Source of the DNA: Candidatus Nitrotoga sp. MKT
Lineage (GTDB): Bacteria; Pseudomonadota; Gammaproteobacteria; Burkholderiales; Gallionellaceae
DNA length: 64,000 nt
Direction of reading: 5' to 3'
NCBI GenBank assembly: GCA_003402345.1
Contig: QFXH01000003.1
Span: forward strand, 1 to 64,000
Shown here: piece after piece, positions 36,524-48,120 of the stretch
How the letters are laid out: the number at the start of each line of letters is the position of its first letter
Position numbering within the stretch: position 1 is the stretch's first letter
Translations under genes and position numbers: made by a program
The notes under the pieces: generated by a model
What the model saw: only the letters and a program-made list of their open reading frames with translations
Told to the model about the DNA's origin: nothing
Database searches by the model: none

Positions 36524-37561
36524 ATGCGCTATTTTAGAATTTCATTTCTTATTGCTTTTGTAGGCCTTGGGTTTGCGGCATGGTGGGGTTATAGCCGTGG
36601 TGGTTGGGTGGTCGCACTTGAAGCCCTTGGAATTGCCGCTATTCTATGCGTTATGGAAGTATCACTTTCCTTCGACAATGCCGTCGTCAATGCCTCTGTA
36701 CTAAAAAGCTGGAACAAATTCTGGCAAGACATTTTTCTGACAATCGGAATGTTGATCGCCGTGTTTGGCATGCGATTGTTCTTTCCGCTTGTGATTGTTG
36801 CGCTCGCGGCTGACCTCGGATTAATTGAGGTGTGGAAGATGGGGCTAAACAATCCCGATGAATATGCGCTTCACTTGGTCAATCATCATGCGGAAGTAGC
36901 CGCTTTTGGAGGAGTTTTTCTATTGCTGGTATTCCTCAATTTTCTACTGGATGCAAAAAAAGAATTGCATTGGCTTGGTCATATTGAGGAAAAAATCGCC
37001 ACCTTTGGTAAGGTGGCATCCATTTCGGTCATGATTACGCTAGGCACGCTATTGGCCAGTTTATCCATGGTTGAGGAGAGCAAGCAGCTGGTGGTACTAG
37101 TCGCCGGCCTTTGGGGGGTGTTATCCTACGTGGGCGTAGACGTGCTCAGCAGTCTTCTTGAAAAAGAAGAAGATGACGCAAAAATCGGTGATGTTATTAA
37201 GCGCGGCGGGATAGGTGGCTTTCTTTATCTTGAGGTACTGGATGCTTCTTTCTCTTTTGATGGAGTGATCGGGGCATTTGCCATTACCAAAGATATCGTC
37301 ATCATTATGATTGGCCTGGGTATTGGCGCGATGTTCGTACGCTCAATGACTGTATTTCTGGTACGTAAAGAAACACTTGATGCGTATGTATACCTTGAGC
37401 ATGGTGCGCATTATGCGATCGGAATTCTGGCTGTCATTATGCTTGCCAGTATGAAATTCCATATCCCTGAAATTTTCACTGGTTTCGTAGGGGTAGTTTT
37501 TATTGCCGCCTCTCTATGGTCTTCATTGCGCTACAGGCGTATCAAGCAACAAAATAAATAA
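36524..37561 (+). CDS. DUF475 / TerC-like integral membrane protein
   Basis: 345 aa; multi-TM; EVSLSFDNAVVNASVL and DASFSFDGVIGAFAIT repeats. Confidence 0.85.
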   Translation: MRYFRISFLIAFVGLGFAAWWGYSRGGWVVALEALGIAAILCVMEVSLSFDNAVVNASVLKSWNKFWQDIFLTIGMLIAVFGMRLFFPLVIVALAADLGLIEVWKMGLNNPDEYALHLVNHHAEVAAFGGVFLLLVFLNFLLDAKKELHWLGHIEEKIATFGKVASISVMITLGTLLASLSMVEESKQLVVLVAGLWGVLSYVGVDVLSSLLEKEEDDAKIGDVIKRGGIGGFLYLEVLDASFSFDGVIGAFAITKDIVIIMIGLGIGAMFVRSMTVFLVRKETLDAYVYLEHGAHYAIGILAVIMLASMKFHIPEIFTGFVGVVFIAASLWSSLRYRRIKQQNK

Positions 37562-37642
37562 CCGCCACAACAAAAAATCCCTCCGCTAACGATATGTTGG
37601 ACTACTAATTTATGATTCGTAGGCCATATCTGCAAGTTATTG

Positions 37643-38095
37643 TTAATGTTTACCGGTGCTGCCAAACCCGTCACTTCCGCGCTGGCTTACGGGGAAATCC
37701 GTGACGATATTGAGCTGCATTTGCAGTACCGGCACGACAACCAGTTGTGCCATACGTTCCAGGGGCATTAGCGTGAACGGGTGCTGTCCACGGTTCCAGA
37801 TAGAAACAAATATTTGTCCTTGATAGTCGGAATCGATTAATCCGACTAAATTGCCCAATACAATCCCATGTTTATGCCCAAGCCCGGAACGCGGCAAAAT
37901 CATTGCGGCGCACTGTGGATCGGCTAAATGGACTGCAATACCGCTCGGGATGAGTTCACATTGACCCGGCTGAATAATCATGCTCTGGTCAATACAAGCG
38001 CGCAGATCTATCCCTGCTGATCCAGGCGTGGCGTAAGCGGGCGGGTGCTCATGCAAACGTGAGTCGAGAATTTTCACATCCACAATTTTTTTCAT
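37643..38095 (-). CDS. dut: dUTP diphosphatase
   Basis: 150 aa; [36 protein letters not shown]. Confidence 0.97.
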   Translation of the reverse strand: MKKIVDVKILDSRLHEHPPAYATPGSAGIDLRACIDQSMIIQPGQCELIPSGIAVHLADPQCAAMILPRSGLGHKHGIVLGNLVGLIDSDYQGQIFVSIWNRGQHPFTLMPLERMAQLVVVPVLQMQLNIVTDFPVSQRGSDGFGSTGKH

Positions 38096-39303
38096 AATTC
38101 ATTTCCTTGCCGGTAAAGTTTGACTACGTGCCGCAACAAAGCGCGTGCAAGTGTGAGTTTATCCGTACGCGGCAAGACATGCTCGCCCGCATCGTCAAAT
38201 AAAATCAACTCGTTATCATCTGCCCCAATTGCTTGCTGCGCTACGTTAGCTGCGAGTAGTGGAATTTTTTTTGTTTTGCGCTTCGTTGCAGCGTATTCGT
38301 GCAGATTGTGGCTTTCGGCCGCGAAACCCACACAGAATGGTGGTTTTGGAAGCCCTGCAACATATCCCAGAATATCTGGATTGGGTAATAATTCCAGTGT
38401 TAATCCACCAGCACTCTTCTTGATTTTCTGTGCAACTGGTTGTGCTACACGATAATCGGCTACAGCTGCCACACCAATGAAAATATCAGCATCTGCGACA
38501 TATTTTTGGACTGCATCGAACATTTCCACCGCGCTAGTGACATTCACCAAAATAGCACCATGAGGACTAGATAAAGCTGTAGGACCAGAAACCAATGTCA
38601 CCTCTGCACCCAGTTCCAGCGCAGCCTGAGCGATGGCATAGCCCATCTTGCCGGAGCTACGATTGGTAATGCCGCGCACTGCATCTATTGCTTCGTAGGT
38701 TGGCCCGGCAGTCAGCAGAATTTTCACGCCGGATAGTAATTTTGGCTGAAAGAACGTGGACACAGCGCGTGCTAACTCTGCGGGTTCCAACATGCGTCCC
38801 ATTCCTTCCTCGCCACATGCTTGCACACCGCTGACAGGACCTAAGATAGTTACACCATCAGCAATAAGTTGCCGGATATTACGTTGCGTGGCTGGACTTT
38901 CCCACATTTGTCGATTCATTGCAGGGGCGACCAGTAATGGACAATTGCGCGCCAAGCACAAAGTGGAAAGTAAGTCATCGGCCAAACCATGCGCCAGCTT
39001 GGCGATAAAATCAGCTGTGACTGGTGCGATTATGATGGCATCGGTAGCACGGCTTAAGTTAATGTGTGCCATATGATTGGCCGCGTGTTCGCCCCACTGA
39101 TTGGTGAACACCGATTTACCGGATAAGGCCTGCATGGTGATCGGGGTGATGAAGTGGCACGCAGCTTCAGTCATCGCAACCTGTACCTGTATGCCCTGAT
39201 TGACCAACAGGCGAGTTAATTCGGCGCCTTTATAGGCGGCAATACCTCCGGTAAGACCAAGCACAATACGCTTTGTTTGAATTTGTTCCATAATGCTATG
39301 CAT
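38092..39303 (-). CDS. coaBC: phosphopantothenoylcysteine decarboxylase/synthetase
   Basis: 403 aa; [39 protein letters not shown]. Confidence 0.97.
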   Translation of the reverse strand: MHSIMEQIQTKRIVLGLTGGIAAYKGAELTRLLVNQGIQVQVAMTEAACHFITPITMQALSGKSVFTNQWGEHAANHMAHINLSRATDAIIIAPVTADFIAKLAHGLADDLLSTLCLARNCPLLVAPAMNRQMWESPATQRNIRQLIADGVTILGPVSGVQACGEEGMGRMLEPAELARAVSTFFQPKLLSGVKILLTAGPTYEAIDAVRGITNRSSGKMGYAIAQAALELGAEVTLVSGPTALSSPHGAILVNVTSAVEMFDAVQKYVADADIFIGVAAVADYRVAQPVAQKIKKSAGGLTLELLPNPDILGYVAGLPKPPFCVGFAAESHNLHEYAATKRKTKKIPLLAANVAQQAIGADDNELILFDDAGEHVLPRTDKLTLARALLRHVVKLYRQGNEL

Positions 39304-39361
39304 CTTAGCAAAAACTGTTGTTCCATATCAAAAAACCACCACGCTTAGGCAAAGGAGAGCA

Positions 39362-40036
39362 ATGGGAATTAATAATTGGCCTGAGGGAGAACGGCCACGG
39401 GAAAAGTTAATTCAGCGCGGTGCAACTTCACTCTCGGATGCCGAACTGCTGGCAATATTTCTGCGCACTGGTGTAGTAGGCAAAAGTGCGGTCGATTTGG
39501 CGCGTGACCTGCTTACCCGGTTTGGCACACTTACCCGTTTATTCGCGGCTAGCCAAGAAGAGTTTTGCACCATATATGGCATGGGGCAGGCCAAATATGT
39601 TCAGTTGCAGGCCGTACTGGAAATGTCGCGGCGTGCGTTGCAAGAGGTAATGCGCATGGGCGATGCGCTAAACTCACCGGGCGCGGTACGTGATTATCTT
39701 CGCTTGCTGTTGCATAGCCGCGAACAAGAAGTGTTCTTGGTTGTCTTCCTCACCGCACAAAACCGTGTGATTGCATCAGAGGAAATGTTCCACGGCACAC
39801 TCACCCAAACTAGCGTATATCCGCGCGAAGTGGTTAAACGCGCGCTATATCACAACGCGGCGGGAGTCATCTTGGCACATAACCACCCATCAGGTGTGGC
39901 TGAGCCCAGCCAGTCCGATCGCTTGCTTACTGACACGCTCAAACAGGCACTCGCGCTGGTGGATGTACGCGTGCTAGATCACTTCATTGTGGCAGGAACC
40001 GGGGGCTTATCATTTGCGGAGCGAGGAATGCTGTAA
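39362..40036 (+). CDS. radC: RadC/JAB-domain protein
   Basis: [55 protein letters not shown] motif. Confidence 0.95.
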   Translation: MGINNWPEGERPREKLIQRGATSLSDAELLAIFLRTGVVGKSAVDLARDLLTRFGTLTRLFAASQEEFCTIYGMGQAKYVQLQAVLEMSRRALQEVMRMGDALNSPGAVRDYLRLLLHSREQEVFLVVFLTAQNRVIASEEMFHGTLTQTSVYPREVVKRALYHNAAGVILAHNHPSGVAEPSQSDRLLTDTLKQALALVDVRVLDHFIVAGTGGLSFAERGML

Positions 40037-40543
40037 TGGGTTCTTTAGTCATCTGTTAACCAACCATCAGCTCGTTTCCCCTAACCCACGCACCAATAAT
40101 TTCAACTCATTTTCATTCTTTCAACTTCTCAAGAGCCTCATTTCGGTGGAGCTCCCCTTTTCTCATTTTTTTTGCAAATTTCTGGCGTAGTACTAACAAC
40201 CGCTTCAGTCTGACGTAACGGTAATTAGCTGCTATGTGTCAGAAATAACCGGCTCACCAACTTTTGGTCGCGATGTCGCTTTTTTAGAAAATTGTTATTA
40301 CGCTATTGTTTGCGCCTGAAATTCCAAACGAACTTTTTGTCAAAACAGAGTCAAACGGTCAAATTATCTTTCGCAACAAAAGCGAAACAAGAGTAATGAT
40401 AACGGGGGTTGGGTATAGAAATACTAATATGCCAGTAAATATGTTGTAGCAAAGAAAAATATTAGCGCCAAAATGGATATACTTCTTGCAGTTTTGTTAA
40501 GCGAATATAACAATGCGTCCCAATTTTTTAAAATGGAGATTCC

Positions 40544-41533
40544 ATGAAATCAGTTTATGTTTTATTCCTGCTAATGATGCCTCTCACGGTATCTGTTAAC
40601 GCGTATGCAGCCGGATCCGTATTGAGCGTCAATTGCAAAGGTGATGACGAAGGGGCAGAAGTGTTGGTTAACGGCAAATTTAAAGGCGAATGTCCTTTAG
40701 ACATAAAGGTGCCGGTGGGTAAATTGAAGTTGAAGGTGCAAAAGAAAGTTGATTCTTTTAGCGATCGAATATTTGAGCAAGAAATTCGTATAGGCGATGA
40801 CGTAGTAAAAAAGATCGATGTGGTCTTGGGTGCGGCGCAACTTAACGCAAAAGGCAAACGGCAAAAACCTAAGAAGTTAGCCTTAGAAGATAAAGCAAAA
40901 ACATTACAGGAAGAAAAGAAGAAATGTGTCGAATGTCCCGAAATGGTGCCGATTCCAGGTACCAATTTCGCCATGGCAAAATACACCGTCACCTTCCAAG
41001 ACTGGGATGCATGCGTGGTTGACGGTGGCTGTAACGGTTATCGTCCCTCGGATAAGGAATGGGGGCGTGACACGCGTCCTGTGATTAATGTAAGCTGGAA
41101 TGATGCTCAGGCTTATATTCAATGGCTATCGAACAAGACCGGTAACCCTTACCGTCTGCCGACTGAACAGGAATGGGAAATCGCCGCGCGGGCCGGCACT
41201 ACTACCGAATATTATTGGGGCATTTTCCCTTTCGGAGATTCGGCCTCTAGCGCTAATGCTAACTGCAATGCTTGTGGAAGTAAGTGGGACAACAGGACAA
41301 CCGCACCAGTTGGCAGTTTCAAGCCAAACGGTTTCGGCCTATACGACATGTCTGGTAATGTTTGGCAATGGACAGACAGTTGCTGGGAGGGGGACTGCAA
41401 GAAGCGGGTGCTTCGTGGTGGCTCTTGGAATGACACCACGTCAAACATTCGCATCGCTACCCGCTTCAAGGATGATATAACTGAACGTTACCATATCAGC
41501 GGATTTAGACTTGCCATGACACTGAAAAAATAG
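40544..41533 (+). CDS. secreted PEGA + FGE-sulfatase (SUMF1) domain protein, copy 1
   Basis: Signal peptide; PEGA-like [46 protein letters not shown]...[14 protein letters not shown]...VLRGGSW. Confidence 0.88.
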   Translation: MKSVYVLFLLMMPLTVSVNAYAAGSVLSVNCKGDDEGAEVLVNGKFKGECPLDIKVPVGKLKLKVQKKVDSFSDRIFEQEIRIGDDVVKKIDVVLGAAQLNAKGKRQKPKKLALEDKAKTLQEEKKKCVECPEMVPIPGTNFAMAKYTVTFQDWDACVVDGGCNGYRPSDKEWGRDTRPVINVSWNDAQAYIQWLSNKTGNPYRLPTEQEWEIAARAGTTTEYYWGIFPFGDSASSANANCNACGSKWDNRTTAPVGSFKPNGFGLYDMSGNVWQWTDSCWEGDCKKRVLRGGSWNDTTSNIRIATRFKDDITERYHISGFRLAMTLKK

Positions 41534-41676
41534 AAAATTCCGGGTTAGTATTTAATCTTTATCTCCCCATAAATAGGTATATGAAAGACAGTCATTCAAT
41601 AAATAACTTCGGCAATCAGGATAGTTTGAGTCTAACCCATAGTTAAAACCATTATTAAAATAGCATTAAAAATGCT

Positions 41677-42693
41677 TTGAGCATCTGCCCATTTTTTATT
41701 TTTAACGGAGATTTCATGAAATCAATTTATTTTTTATTCTTGTTAGTTCTGGCCGCATCATCCGCTAACGTTTACGCGGCTGGCTCCGTACTGAGTGTTG
41801 TGTGTAAAGGTGATGACGTGGGTGCCGAAGTTTTAGTTAATGGGAAATTTAAGGGCGAATGTCCGTTAGATATAAAAGTGCCTATTGGCACACTTAAACT
41901 GAAGGTACAAAAGAAGGTCGATGCCTCCAATGACCGCATATTTGAACAAGAAATCCGTGTGGGCGATGGCGTAGTAAAAAGGGTTGAAGTGCTGTTGGGC
42001 GCACCAAAACTCAACGCCGAAGGTAAACGGGCCAAATCTGAACGATTGAAGGCCGCCAAGACTGAAGAAAAGAATACAGAAGAAAAACTTACAACATGCA
42101 CTGTCTGCCCTGAAATGGTGCCGATTCCAGGTTCAGATTTTGAGATTGGAAAATATACTGTCACATTCGATGAATGGGATGCCTGCGTGGAAGATGGTGG
42201 TTGTAATGGTTATAAACCATTAGATGAAGAATGGGGACGTGGCAAACAACCCGTGGTTAATGTGAACTGGAATGATGTTCAGAGCTATCTTGAATGGCTA
42301 TCCCATAAGACTGGTAAAACTTACCGTCTACCGAGCGAACATGAATGGGAAATTGCCACGCGAGCCGGTACTACCACTCAGTATTACTGGGGAGATGAAC
42401 TCGGGTTTCAGAATGCCAATTGCCATGGTTGTGGTAACAGATATGAGAAAAAGAAATCCGCCCCAATGCCAGTGGGGAGTTTCAAACCTAATCCCTATGG
42501 TCTGTATGACATGCTGGGCAACGTCTGGCAATGGACAGATGGTTGCAGGGAAGGCGATTGTGCGAAACTGGTTCTTCGAGGTGGGTCTTTTGAATACGAT
42601 TCAGAGTATTTAAATGTGAGTTACCGTGAGGGAATTGAAGCTACAGAACGCATTAACAACCTTGGTTTCCGCGTTGCCAGAACACTGCCGTAA
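41677..42693 (+). CDS. secreted PEGA + FGE-sulfatase (SUMF1) domain protein, copy 2
   Basis: Clear paralog of the preceding gene over full length; [40 protein letters not shown]; likely start MKSIYFLFLL at 41716. Confidence 0.88.
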   Translation: MSICPFFIFNGDFMKSIYFLFLLVLAASSANVYAAGSVLSVVCKGDDVGAEVLVNGKFKGECPLDIKVPIGTLKLKVQKKVDASNDRIFEQEIRVGDGVVKRVEVLLGAPKLNAEGKRAKSERLKAAKTEEKNTEEKLTTCTVCPEMVPIPGSDFEIGKYTVTFDEWDACVEDGGCNGYKPLDEEWGRGKQPVVNVNWNDVQSYLEWLSHKTGKTYRLPSEHEWEIATRAGTTTQYYWGDELGFQNANCHGCGNRYEKKKSAPMPVGSFKPNPYGLYDMLGNVWQWTDGCREGDCAKLVLRGGSFEYDSEYLNVSYREGIEATERINNLGFRVARTLP

Positions 42694-43061
42694 ATTGTAT
42701 TAGCTCAGATCCGATCTGACAGTTACCGAAGTTCTAGTGCCTGTCAGATATCGGCATAAAAAATTTACAGCATGAGAGCGGGCATCATTGCCTGAAACAA
42801 ACACACCGCGTTTACGTCATTTATTACTGGTGCAGGCGAGGGGAATTATTAACCATGTGCAGAAAAACGTGCTGTGTAGCTGATAACGATAAAAGCCTAT
42901 TCTGTACGAATGAATTTTTAATCGGCGCTTCCCTAAATTTTAGGTTTTAACGAATTCTTGATCGGGATAAAGCGTACCTCTCAACCTGCTTATCGTCTTA
43001 CAGGCTTCAGAGACGTTCTGGACGCAAGATTGGGGAATTCGCCTGCGGAATAACCTGCCGC

Positions 43062-43559
43062 TTATAATATTATTGGCTTATTTGGCAATTCATTCACCGA
43101 AGTAGATTTCTTCGGGAAATGCTGCTGCAAATGGCTGCTCACTGCATGAATTCCCTTAATTACCCCAGCTTCAAACTTACCCAGCCGAAATGCCGATTCC
43201 ATTTCAAGACAAATTTCCTCCCAGCCAGCCTTGCCAAGCTTAACATTTATGCCACGGTCAGCGACAATTTCCACGTCACGATCAGCGAGTAGTAAATAAA
43301 TCAACACTCCATTGTTGTGCTCAGTGTCCCATACTCTCAATTGCGAAAACATATCAATAGCCCGCTCACATGCAGTCTGGTTAAGCCACAGGGCAGCGAA
43401 ATCGAGCGATGCTTCAACCGCAAAGCGGATCTGCCCGGCATGTTTGGTTTCAGCTTCATGAATTGCCTGCTCGATGGCATGCAGCGCATGCGCAGGAAAC
43501 GCAGCCCTCACCGTTGCGCTGCCCGTCATTAAATGCTTAATCATACGTTTAATAGCCAT
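43062..43559 (-). CDS. TPM domain protein
   Basis: 165 aa; AGQIRFAVEASL...RVWDTEHNNGVLIYLLLADRDVEIVADRGI. Confidence 0.85.
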   Translation of the reverse strand: MAIKRMIKHLMTGSATVRAAFPAHALHAIEQAIHEAETKHAGQIRFAVEASLDFAALWLNQTACERAIDMFSQLRVWDTEHNNGVLIYLLLADRDVEIVADRGINVKLGKAGWEEICLEMESAFRLGKFEAGVIKGIHAVSSHLQQHFPKKSTSVNELPNKPIIL

Positions 43560-44399
43560 TCACCATCGCCCCGATGCACCACCGCCGCCAAAACCACCAC
43601 CGCCACCACCAAATCCTCCCCCTCCAAACCCTCCTTGGCCAAAGCTACCGCCTCCTAAAGTGCCGTGCCCACCACCAACCAAAGTAAAGATAAACGCGAT
43701 GATACCCACAATCCCCGCTATTAAAATGGGCGCGATTATGAGCCAAGCGAGCACAGCTGTAGCAAAACCAATAACAATCGCCGCGGGTAGCCGTCCTAAC
43801 AATTTGCGTAGTACGCCACCCACCACAACCACCAACATAAAACCGATAAATAACAACGGCTCCAAATTTTGAAAACTTCCTGATATTGCGCTGCGCTCAC
43901 GTGGTGGCGGTAACGATTCGCCTTCAATGACCGCCAGAAGTTGTTCGATCCCGGTTGAAATACCCGCATAGTAATTTCCGCCCTTAAAGTGCGGAGTTAT
44001 TGTCTCGGCAATAATACGCTTCGCAACAGCATCGGGCAGCACACCTTCCAAACCGTAGCCAACTTCAATGCGCAATGTGCGATCGTCTTTGGCAATAAGC
44101 AGCAATACACCATCATTAACTCCCTTACGCCCAAGCTTCCACGCTTCAACAACCCGAATACCGTATTGTTCAATCGCTTCTGGTTGGGTAGTTGGGACCA
44201 ACAGTACAGCAATTTGCGTGCCTTTTTTCGCTTCAAATTGGGCAAGGCGTGTTTCAAGCTGTTGTTTTTGAGCGGCATCGAGAGTACTGGTCAAATCGGT
44301 TACACGTGCGCTTAGTGGCGGCACCGCCACTTCGGCGTGTACTAAACCGCTTAACCATAACAGTGCAAACAGCAGGGCTGACGCCCAGACACGCATCAT
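43560..44399 (-). CDS. TPM domain membrane protein with Gly-rich tail (YgcG family)
   Basis: VTDLTSTLDAAQKQQLETRLAQFEAKKGTQIAVLLVPTT...GVNDGVLLLIAKDDRTLRIEVGYGLEGVLPD; C-terminal GGGG-rich tail. Confidence 0.9.
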   Translation of the reverse strand: MMRVWASALLFALLWLSGLVHAEVAVPPLSARVTDLTSTLDAAQKQQLETRLAQFEAKKGTQIAVLLVPTTQPEAIEQYGIRVVEAWKLGRKGVNDGVLLLIAKDDRTLRIEVGYGLEGVLPDAVAKRIIAETITPHFKGGNYYAGISTGIEQLLAVIEGESLPPPRERSAISGSFQNLEPLLFIGFMLVVVVGGVLRKLLGRLPAAIVIGFATAVLAWLIIAPILIAGIVGIIAFIFTLVGGGHGTLGGGSFGQGGFGGGGFGGGGGGFGGGGASGRW

Positions 44400-44400
44400 G

Positions 44401-45015
44401 TCACTTAGCAGGCGATAGCTGGCCAGGCGCGCTGAAATCAACTGTCGGCGGCTTGGAAATTTCTTTCTCGTTTTCGACCGTAAACGAAGGCTTCACCTTG
44501 AATCCGAACATCATCGCGGTTAAGTTGCTCGGGAAAGAGCGCACGACAATATTGTAATCCTGCACCGTTTTAATGTACCGGTTGCGCGCCACTGTAATAC
44601 GATTTTCCGTACCCTCAAGCTGCGCTTGCAAATCGCGAAAATTAGCGTCAGATTTCAACTGTGGATAATTTTCGCTTATTACCAGCAATCGGCTTAATGC
44701 CGAAGTCAATTCACTCTGGGCAGCTTGAAATTTGGCGAAAGCTTGTTCGTCATTGATGAGTTCCGGTGTAACCTGGACGCTGCCGACCTTGGCCCGCGCA
44801 TTGGTTACGCCCAGTAACACTGCTTGCTCCTGTGCGGCAAAACCTTTGACGGTATTAACCAGATTGGGCACCAAGTCGGTGCGGCGCTGGTATTGGTTTA
44901 ACACTTCAGCCCAACTTGCCTTGATTTGCTCGTCGGTGGATTGCAGCGTGTTGTAGCCACAGCCACTTAAAGCCAGTGTGGACAGAAAAGTCAAAAATAA
45001 TAGCCCAATACGCAT
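44401..45015 (-). CDS. LemA family protein
   Basis: 204 aa; ASWAEVLNQYQRRTDLVPNLVNTVKGFA. Confidence 0.93.
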   Translation of the reverse strand: MRIGLLFLTFLSTLALSGCGYNTLQSTDEQIKASWAEVLNQYQRRTDLVPNLVNTVKGFAAQEQAVLLGVTNARAKVGSVQVTPELINDEQAFAKFQAAQSELTSALSRLLVISENYPQLKSDANFRDLQAQLEGTENRITVARNRYIKTVQDYNIVVRSFPSNLTAMMFGFKVKPSFTVENEKEISKPPTVDFSAPGQLSPAK

Positions 45016-45523
45016 AAAGTTCTCCCCATTAAAAAATTATAGAAAAACAATTTCCAACTATCTGACCCCAGTATGGTACATATTACGCTACTGATGGCGA
45101 TAAGTCTGAATGAAAATACAGCCGTTGGCAGCTAAAATATGAAGCAGGGTTATTGGCTCTAGCAACCTGTCAGACTGCCCGTTAGTTTTGCCAGCCACCT
45201 GGTATTGCCAGGTAGATTTGGTCGTAATTCCATAAACCAAGCCCAAACTAATAGCAGGGAAGCATATTGTAAACAGGGTGCGGAACAGCGGGCATCTAAG
45301 CCAGAAATGCCTACAACGAAGTCAGGCATACACCCACAAATAAGGAAGGCAGGGGTACAACGTTACCGCAGGCTATGCCAAACAAGGCACATGCTCAATC
45401 AAGCTCTCGGTCAGAGATATCCGAGTGGGTAGCTGAATAGATGGAACATGGTAACTGAACCATGATTGCCAGAGTGTACGGGGAATGAACACCAACCACT
45501 TAACCGGACGTTTGGAATAAAAC

Positions 45524-45551
45524 TGTTGCAGTCTTTGGTAAGACTGCAACA
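45524..45551 (-). terminator. Rho-independent terminator downstream of DUF4399 gene
   Basis: tgttgcagtctt-tggt-aagactgcaaca, perfect 12-bp arms; minus-strand reading continues GTTTTATT. Confidence 0.75.
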
Positions 45552-45620
45552 AATACCCAACCTATTGTTCAATATTTACTCAACAGGCCAGTGATATGGG
45601 TAGGGGCAAGCAAGCCAACG

Positions 45621-46058
45621 TTATTTTACGGTCACATTAATCGTGCTACGCATTTTTTCGCCATAAGAGACATGCGCGCCATTAGCAAATTGCAACGTCA
45701 ACGTATGCGTACCTGGAGCTAACTTGACCGAAGTTTCTGTTTGACCTTTACCAAAATGGAGATGCTTGTTACTTCCAGTCGGAACAGCTTCCCCGGCATT
45801 TAGCTGTTGTTGCGCGTCTATCAGTAAATGATGGTGCCCAGTGTTATCTACTACGGCGCCAGCGGGCTTGATCTCCATGCCTTCTACACCCATCACAACT
45901 TTCACTTCGTTGCCGACTATTGCGCCATCTTTGGGCTCAACAAAATAAACTCGCTGTACAGGCGATTTTATTGAATAGTAGTCGCTCGCCAATACATTGT
46001 GGGTGTACCCGATTGATGACAACAACATAAACATCGGCAACACTAGCTTTGATCTCAT
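45621..46058 (-). CDS. DUF4399 secreted protein
   Basis: Signal peptide; VYFVEPKDGAIVGNEVKVVMGVEGMEIKPAG...NTGHHHLLID. Confidence 0.85.
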   Translation of the reverse strand: MRSKLVLPMFMLLSSIGYTHNVLASDYYSIKSPVQRVYFVEPKDGAIVGNEVKVVMGVEGMEIKPAGAVVDNTGHHHLLIDAQQQLNAGEAVPTGSNKHLHFGKGQTETSVKLAPGTHTLTLQFANGAHVSYGEKMRSTINVTVK

Positions 46059-46252
46059 TATTTTGTCTCCTAAGTTAAGTATATCCAGCGGCACAATTTT
46101 AACCCGTAAATTAATTTCCACAAGAAATAACTGGCACAATGGTAATTGTTGCTGAATAACCGATAAGATGCTCTTCCATTTACTTTTGCAAGATATAGTA
46201 CATAGGGAAAAATAGATGCAAAAACCTTTAAAAATAAAGCACTACACTAAGC

Positions 46253-47827
46253 ATGCTGCAATTTGATGTTTTAATTATAGGCAGCGGACTAGCAGGGCTT
46301 TCATTGGCATTGAAGCTTGCCGATCAGCGAAAAGTCGCCATCATCACCAAGAAATCGTTATTGGAAGGTGCAAGTGTCTGGGCACAGGGCGGAATCGCTG
46401 CCGTGTTGTCGCAAGAAGACTCTCTGGCTGCGCATATACAAGATACATTGACCGCCGGTGCTGGCCTCTGTGACCCAGCCACCGCGCGCTATGTTATCGA
46501 GCACGCCAAACCGGCAATTAACTGGCTCATTGAGCAAGGTGTACCGTTCACACGTGATGCCAATACCGATACCGGCTATCACCTAACACGCGAAGGCGGC
46601 CACAGCCATCGACGTATCATCCACGCCGCCGATGCCACTGGCCATGCCGTACAGGAAACGCTTGCCTCCAAAGCTCTGGCACATCCCAACATTACGCTAT
46701 TGGAACATTACATTGCCATCGATCTGATTACCGGCAATAAGCTCGGCCACACGCACAATCATTGCTATGGTGCTTACGCGCTCAACAGCCTGAGCGACGA
46801 AGTCAACACCATCGCTGCCCATGACACAATTCTGGCCACTGGCGGTGCAGGCAAGGTATATCTTTATACCACCAATCCAGACACCGCCACTGGCGATGGC
46901 ATTGCCATGGGTTGGCGTGCCGGTTGCCGGGTGGCCAACATGGAATTCATTCAGTTCCATCCGACCTGCCTATATCACCCACACGCCAAATCTTTCCTCA
47001 TCTCTGAAGCGGTTCGTGGTGAGGGTGGCATCTTGAAACTACCTGACGGCACACGATTCATGCCTGCCCATGATGAGCGCGCCGAACTCGCGCCGCGCGA
47101 CATCGTCGCGCGCGCTATCGATTTCGAAATGAAAAAGCGTGGTTTAGATTGTGTGTACCTTGATATCTCACATAAATCGGTAGAGTTTCTACAAGCACAT
47201 TTTCCTACCATCTACGCACGCTGCCTGTCGCTAGGTATCAATATCGCGCACCAACCTATACCCGTGGTACCCGCAGCGCACTATACATGCGGTGGCATTG
47301 TTACTGATCTGCATGGACGCACCGATCTCGCTAATCTCTACGCCGTTGGCGAAACGGCACATACCGGTTTGCACGGAGCCAACCGCCTAGCAAGCAATTC
47401 GCTGCTAGAGTGTATGGTATTTGCCGAGGCTACCGCACGCGACATCCTGGCCACGCCACAAAGGCCGTTCATTCCCCTACCGCAATGGGATGAGAGCCGG
47501 GTAACCGATGCCGACGAAGAAATTATTATCTCGCACAACTGGGCAGAATTACGCCAATTCATGTGGGACTATGTCGGAATTGTACGCACCACAAAAAGAC
47601 TGCAACGTGCACAACACCGCATTCGGTTATTACACGAGGAAATCAACGAGTATTACGCCAATTTTCATGTTACAGCCGATTTGCTGGAATTACGCAATCT
47701 CGTGTTAACGGCCGATCTCATCGTGCAAAGTGCATTGTCTCGGCATGAAAGCCGCGGATTACACTACAGCAAGGACTACCCTGATACCTTGCCACTAGCC
47801 GTACCGACCGTGCTCACGCCATCTTGA
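46253..47827 (+). CDS. nadB: L-aspartate oxidase
   Basis: 524 aa; [37 protein letters not shown]. Confidence 0.96.
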   Translation: MLQFDVLIIGSGLAGLSLALKLADQRKVAIITKKSLLEGASVWAQGGIAAVLSQEDSLAAHIQDTLTAGAGLCDPATARYVIEHAKPAINWLIEQGVPFTRDANTDTGYHLTREGGHSHRRIIHAADATGHAVQETLASKALAHPNITLLEHYIAIDLITGNKLGHTHNHCYGAYALNSLSDEVNTIAAHDTILATGGAGKVYLYTTNPDTATGDGIAMGWRAGCRVANMEFIQFHPTCLYHPHAKSFLISEAVRGEGGILKLPDGTRFMPAHDERAELAPRDIVARAIDFEMKKRGLDCVYLDISHKSVEFLQAHFPTIYARCLSLGINIAHQPIPVVPAAHYTCGGIVTDLHGRTDLANLYAVGETAHTGLHGANRLASNSLLECMVFAEATARDILATPQRPFIPLPQWDESRVTDADEEIIISHNWAELRQFMWDYVGIVRTTKRLQRAQHRIRLLHEEINEYYANFHVTADLLELRNLVLTADLIVQSALSRHESRGLHYSKDYPDTLPLAVPTVLTPS

Positions 47828-48120
47828 TAAGGGAATCTTGTTAAAGTATTAAATCTTACGTGATCAACCAATTGTGAAATTTATTGATAATTTAACTGGA
47901 CTAACTCCAGTCTAATCTGACAGTGCATCGCTCAAAATAGCTAACTGCCGGATCAAGTTCGAACTACTGCAAACGAATAATCATAACCACAAGTTTGACA
48001 CTCTGCTAAACTTCACGGCGGTTCGTTTTCTTTTCAAGATTATTGGTTATGCGGCACCGTGTTAATCGCGTGGCTTTAGGCAAATAGCCTGATGCAACCA
48101 TTAATGGTAGTGCGTATCTA

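Noticed and set aside
36524-37561. TerC-like protein as part of a tellurite/stress-resistance island
   Set aside because: It is a stand-alone DUF475-type gene; no TerD, TerZ or related genes nearby.
40544-42693. FGE-like genes as formylglycine-generating enzymes for a local sulfatase
   Set aside because: No sulfatase ORF in the window and the catalytic Cys pair appears absent.
43561-43670. Repetitive ccaccgccgccaaaaccaccaccgcc stretch as a possible tandem repeat or CRISPR-like array
   Set aside because: It encodes the Gly-rich tail (GGGFGGGGFGGGGGG) of the TPM protein on the minus strand; no spacer-repeat structure.
47895-47911. Small hairpin actgga-ctaac-tccagt downstream of nadB
   Set aside because: Only 6-bp arms and no U-tract; not supportable as a terminator.
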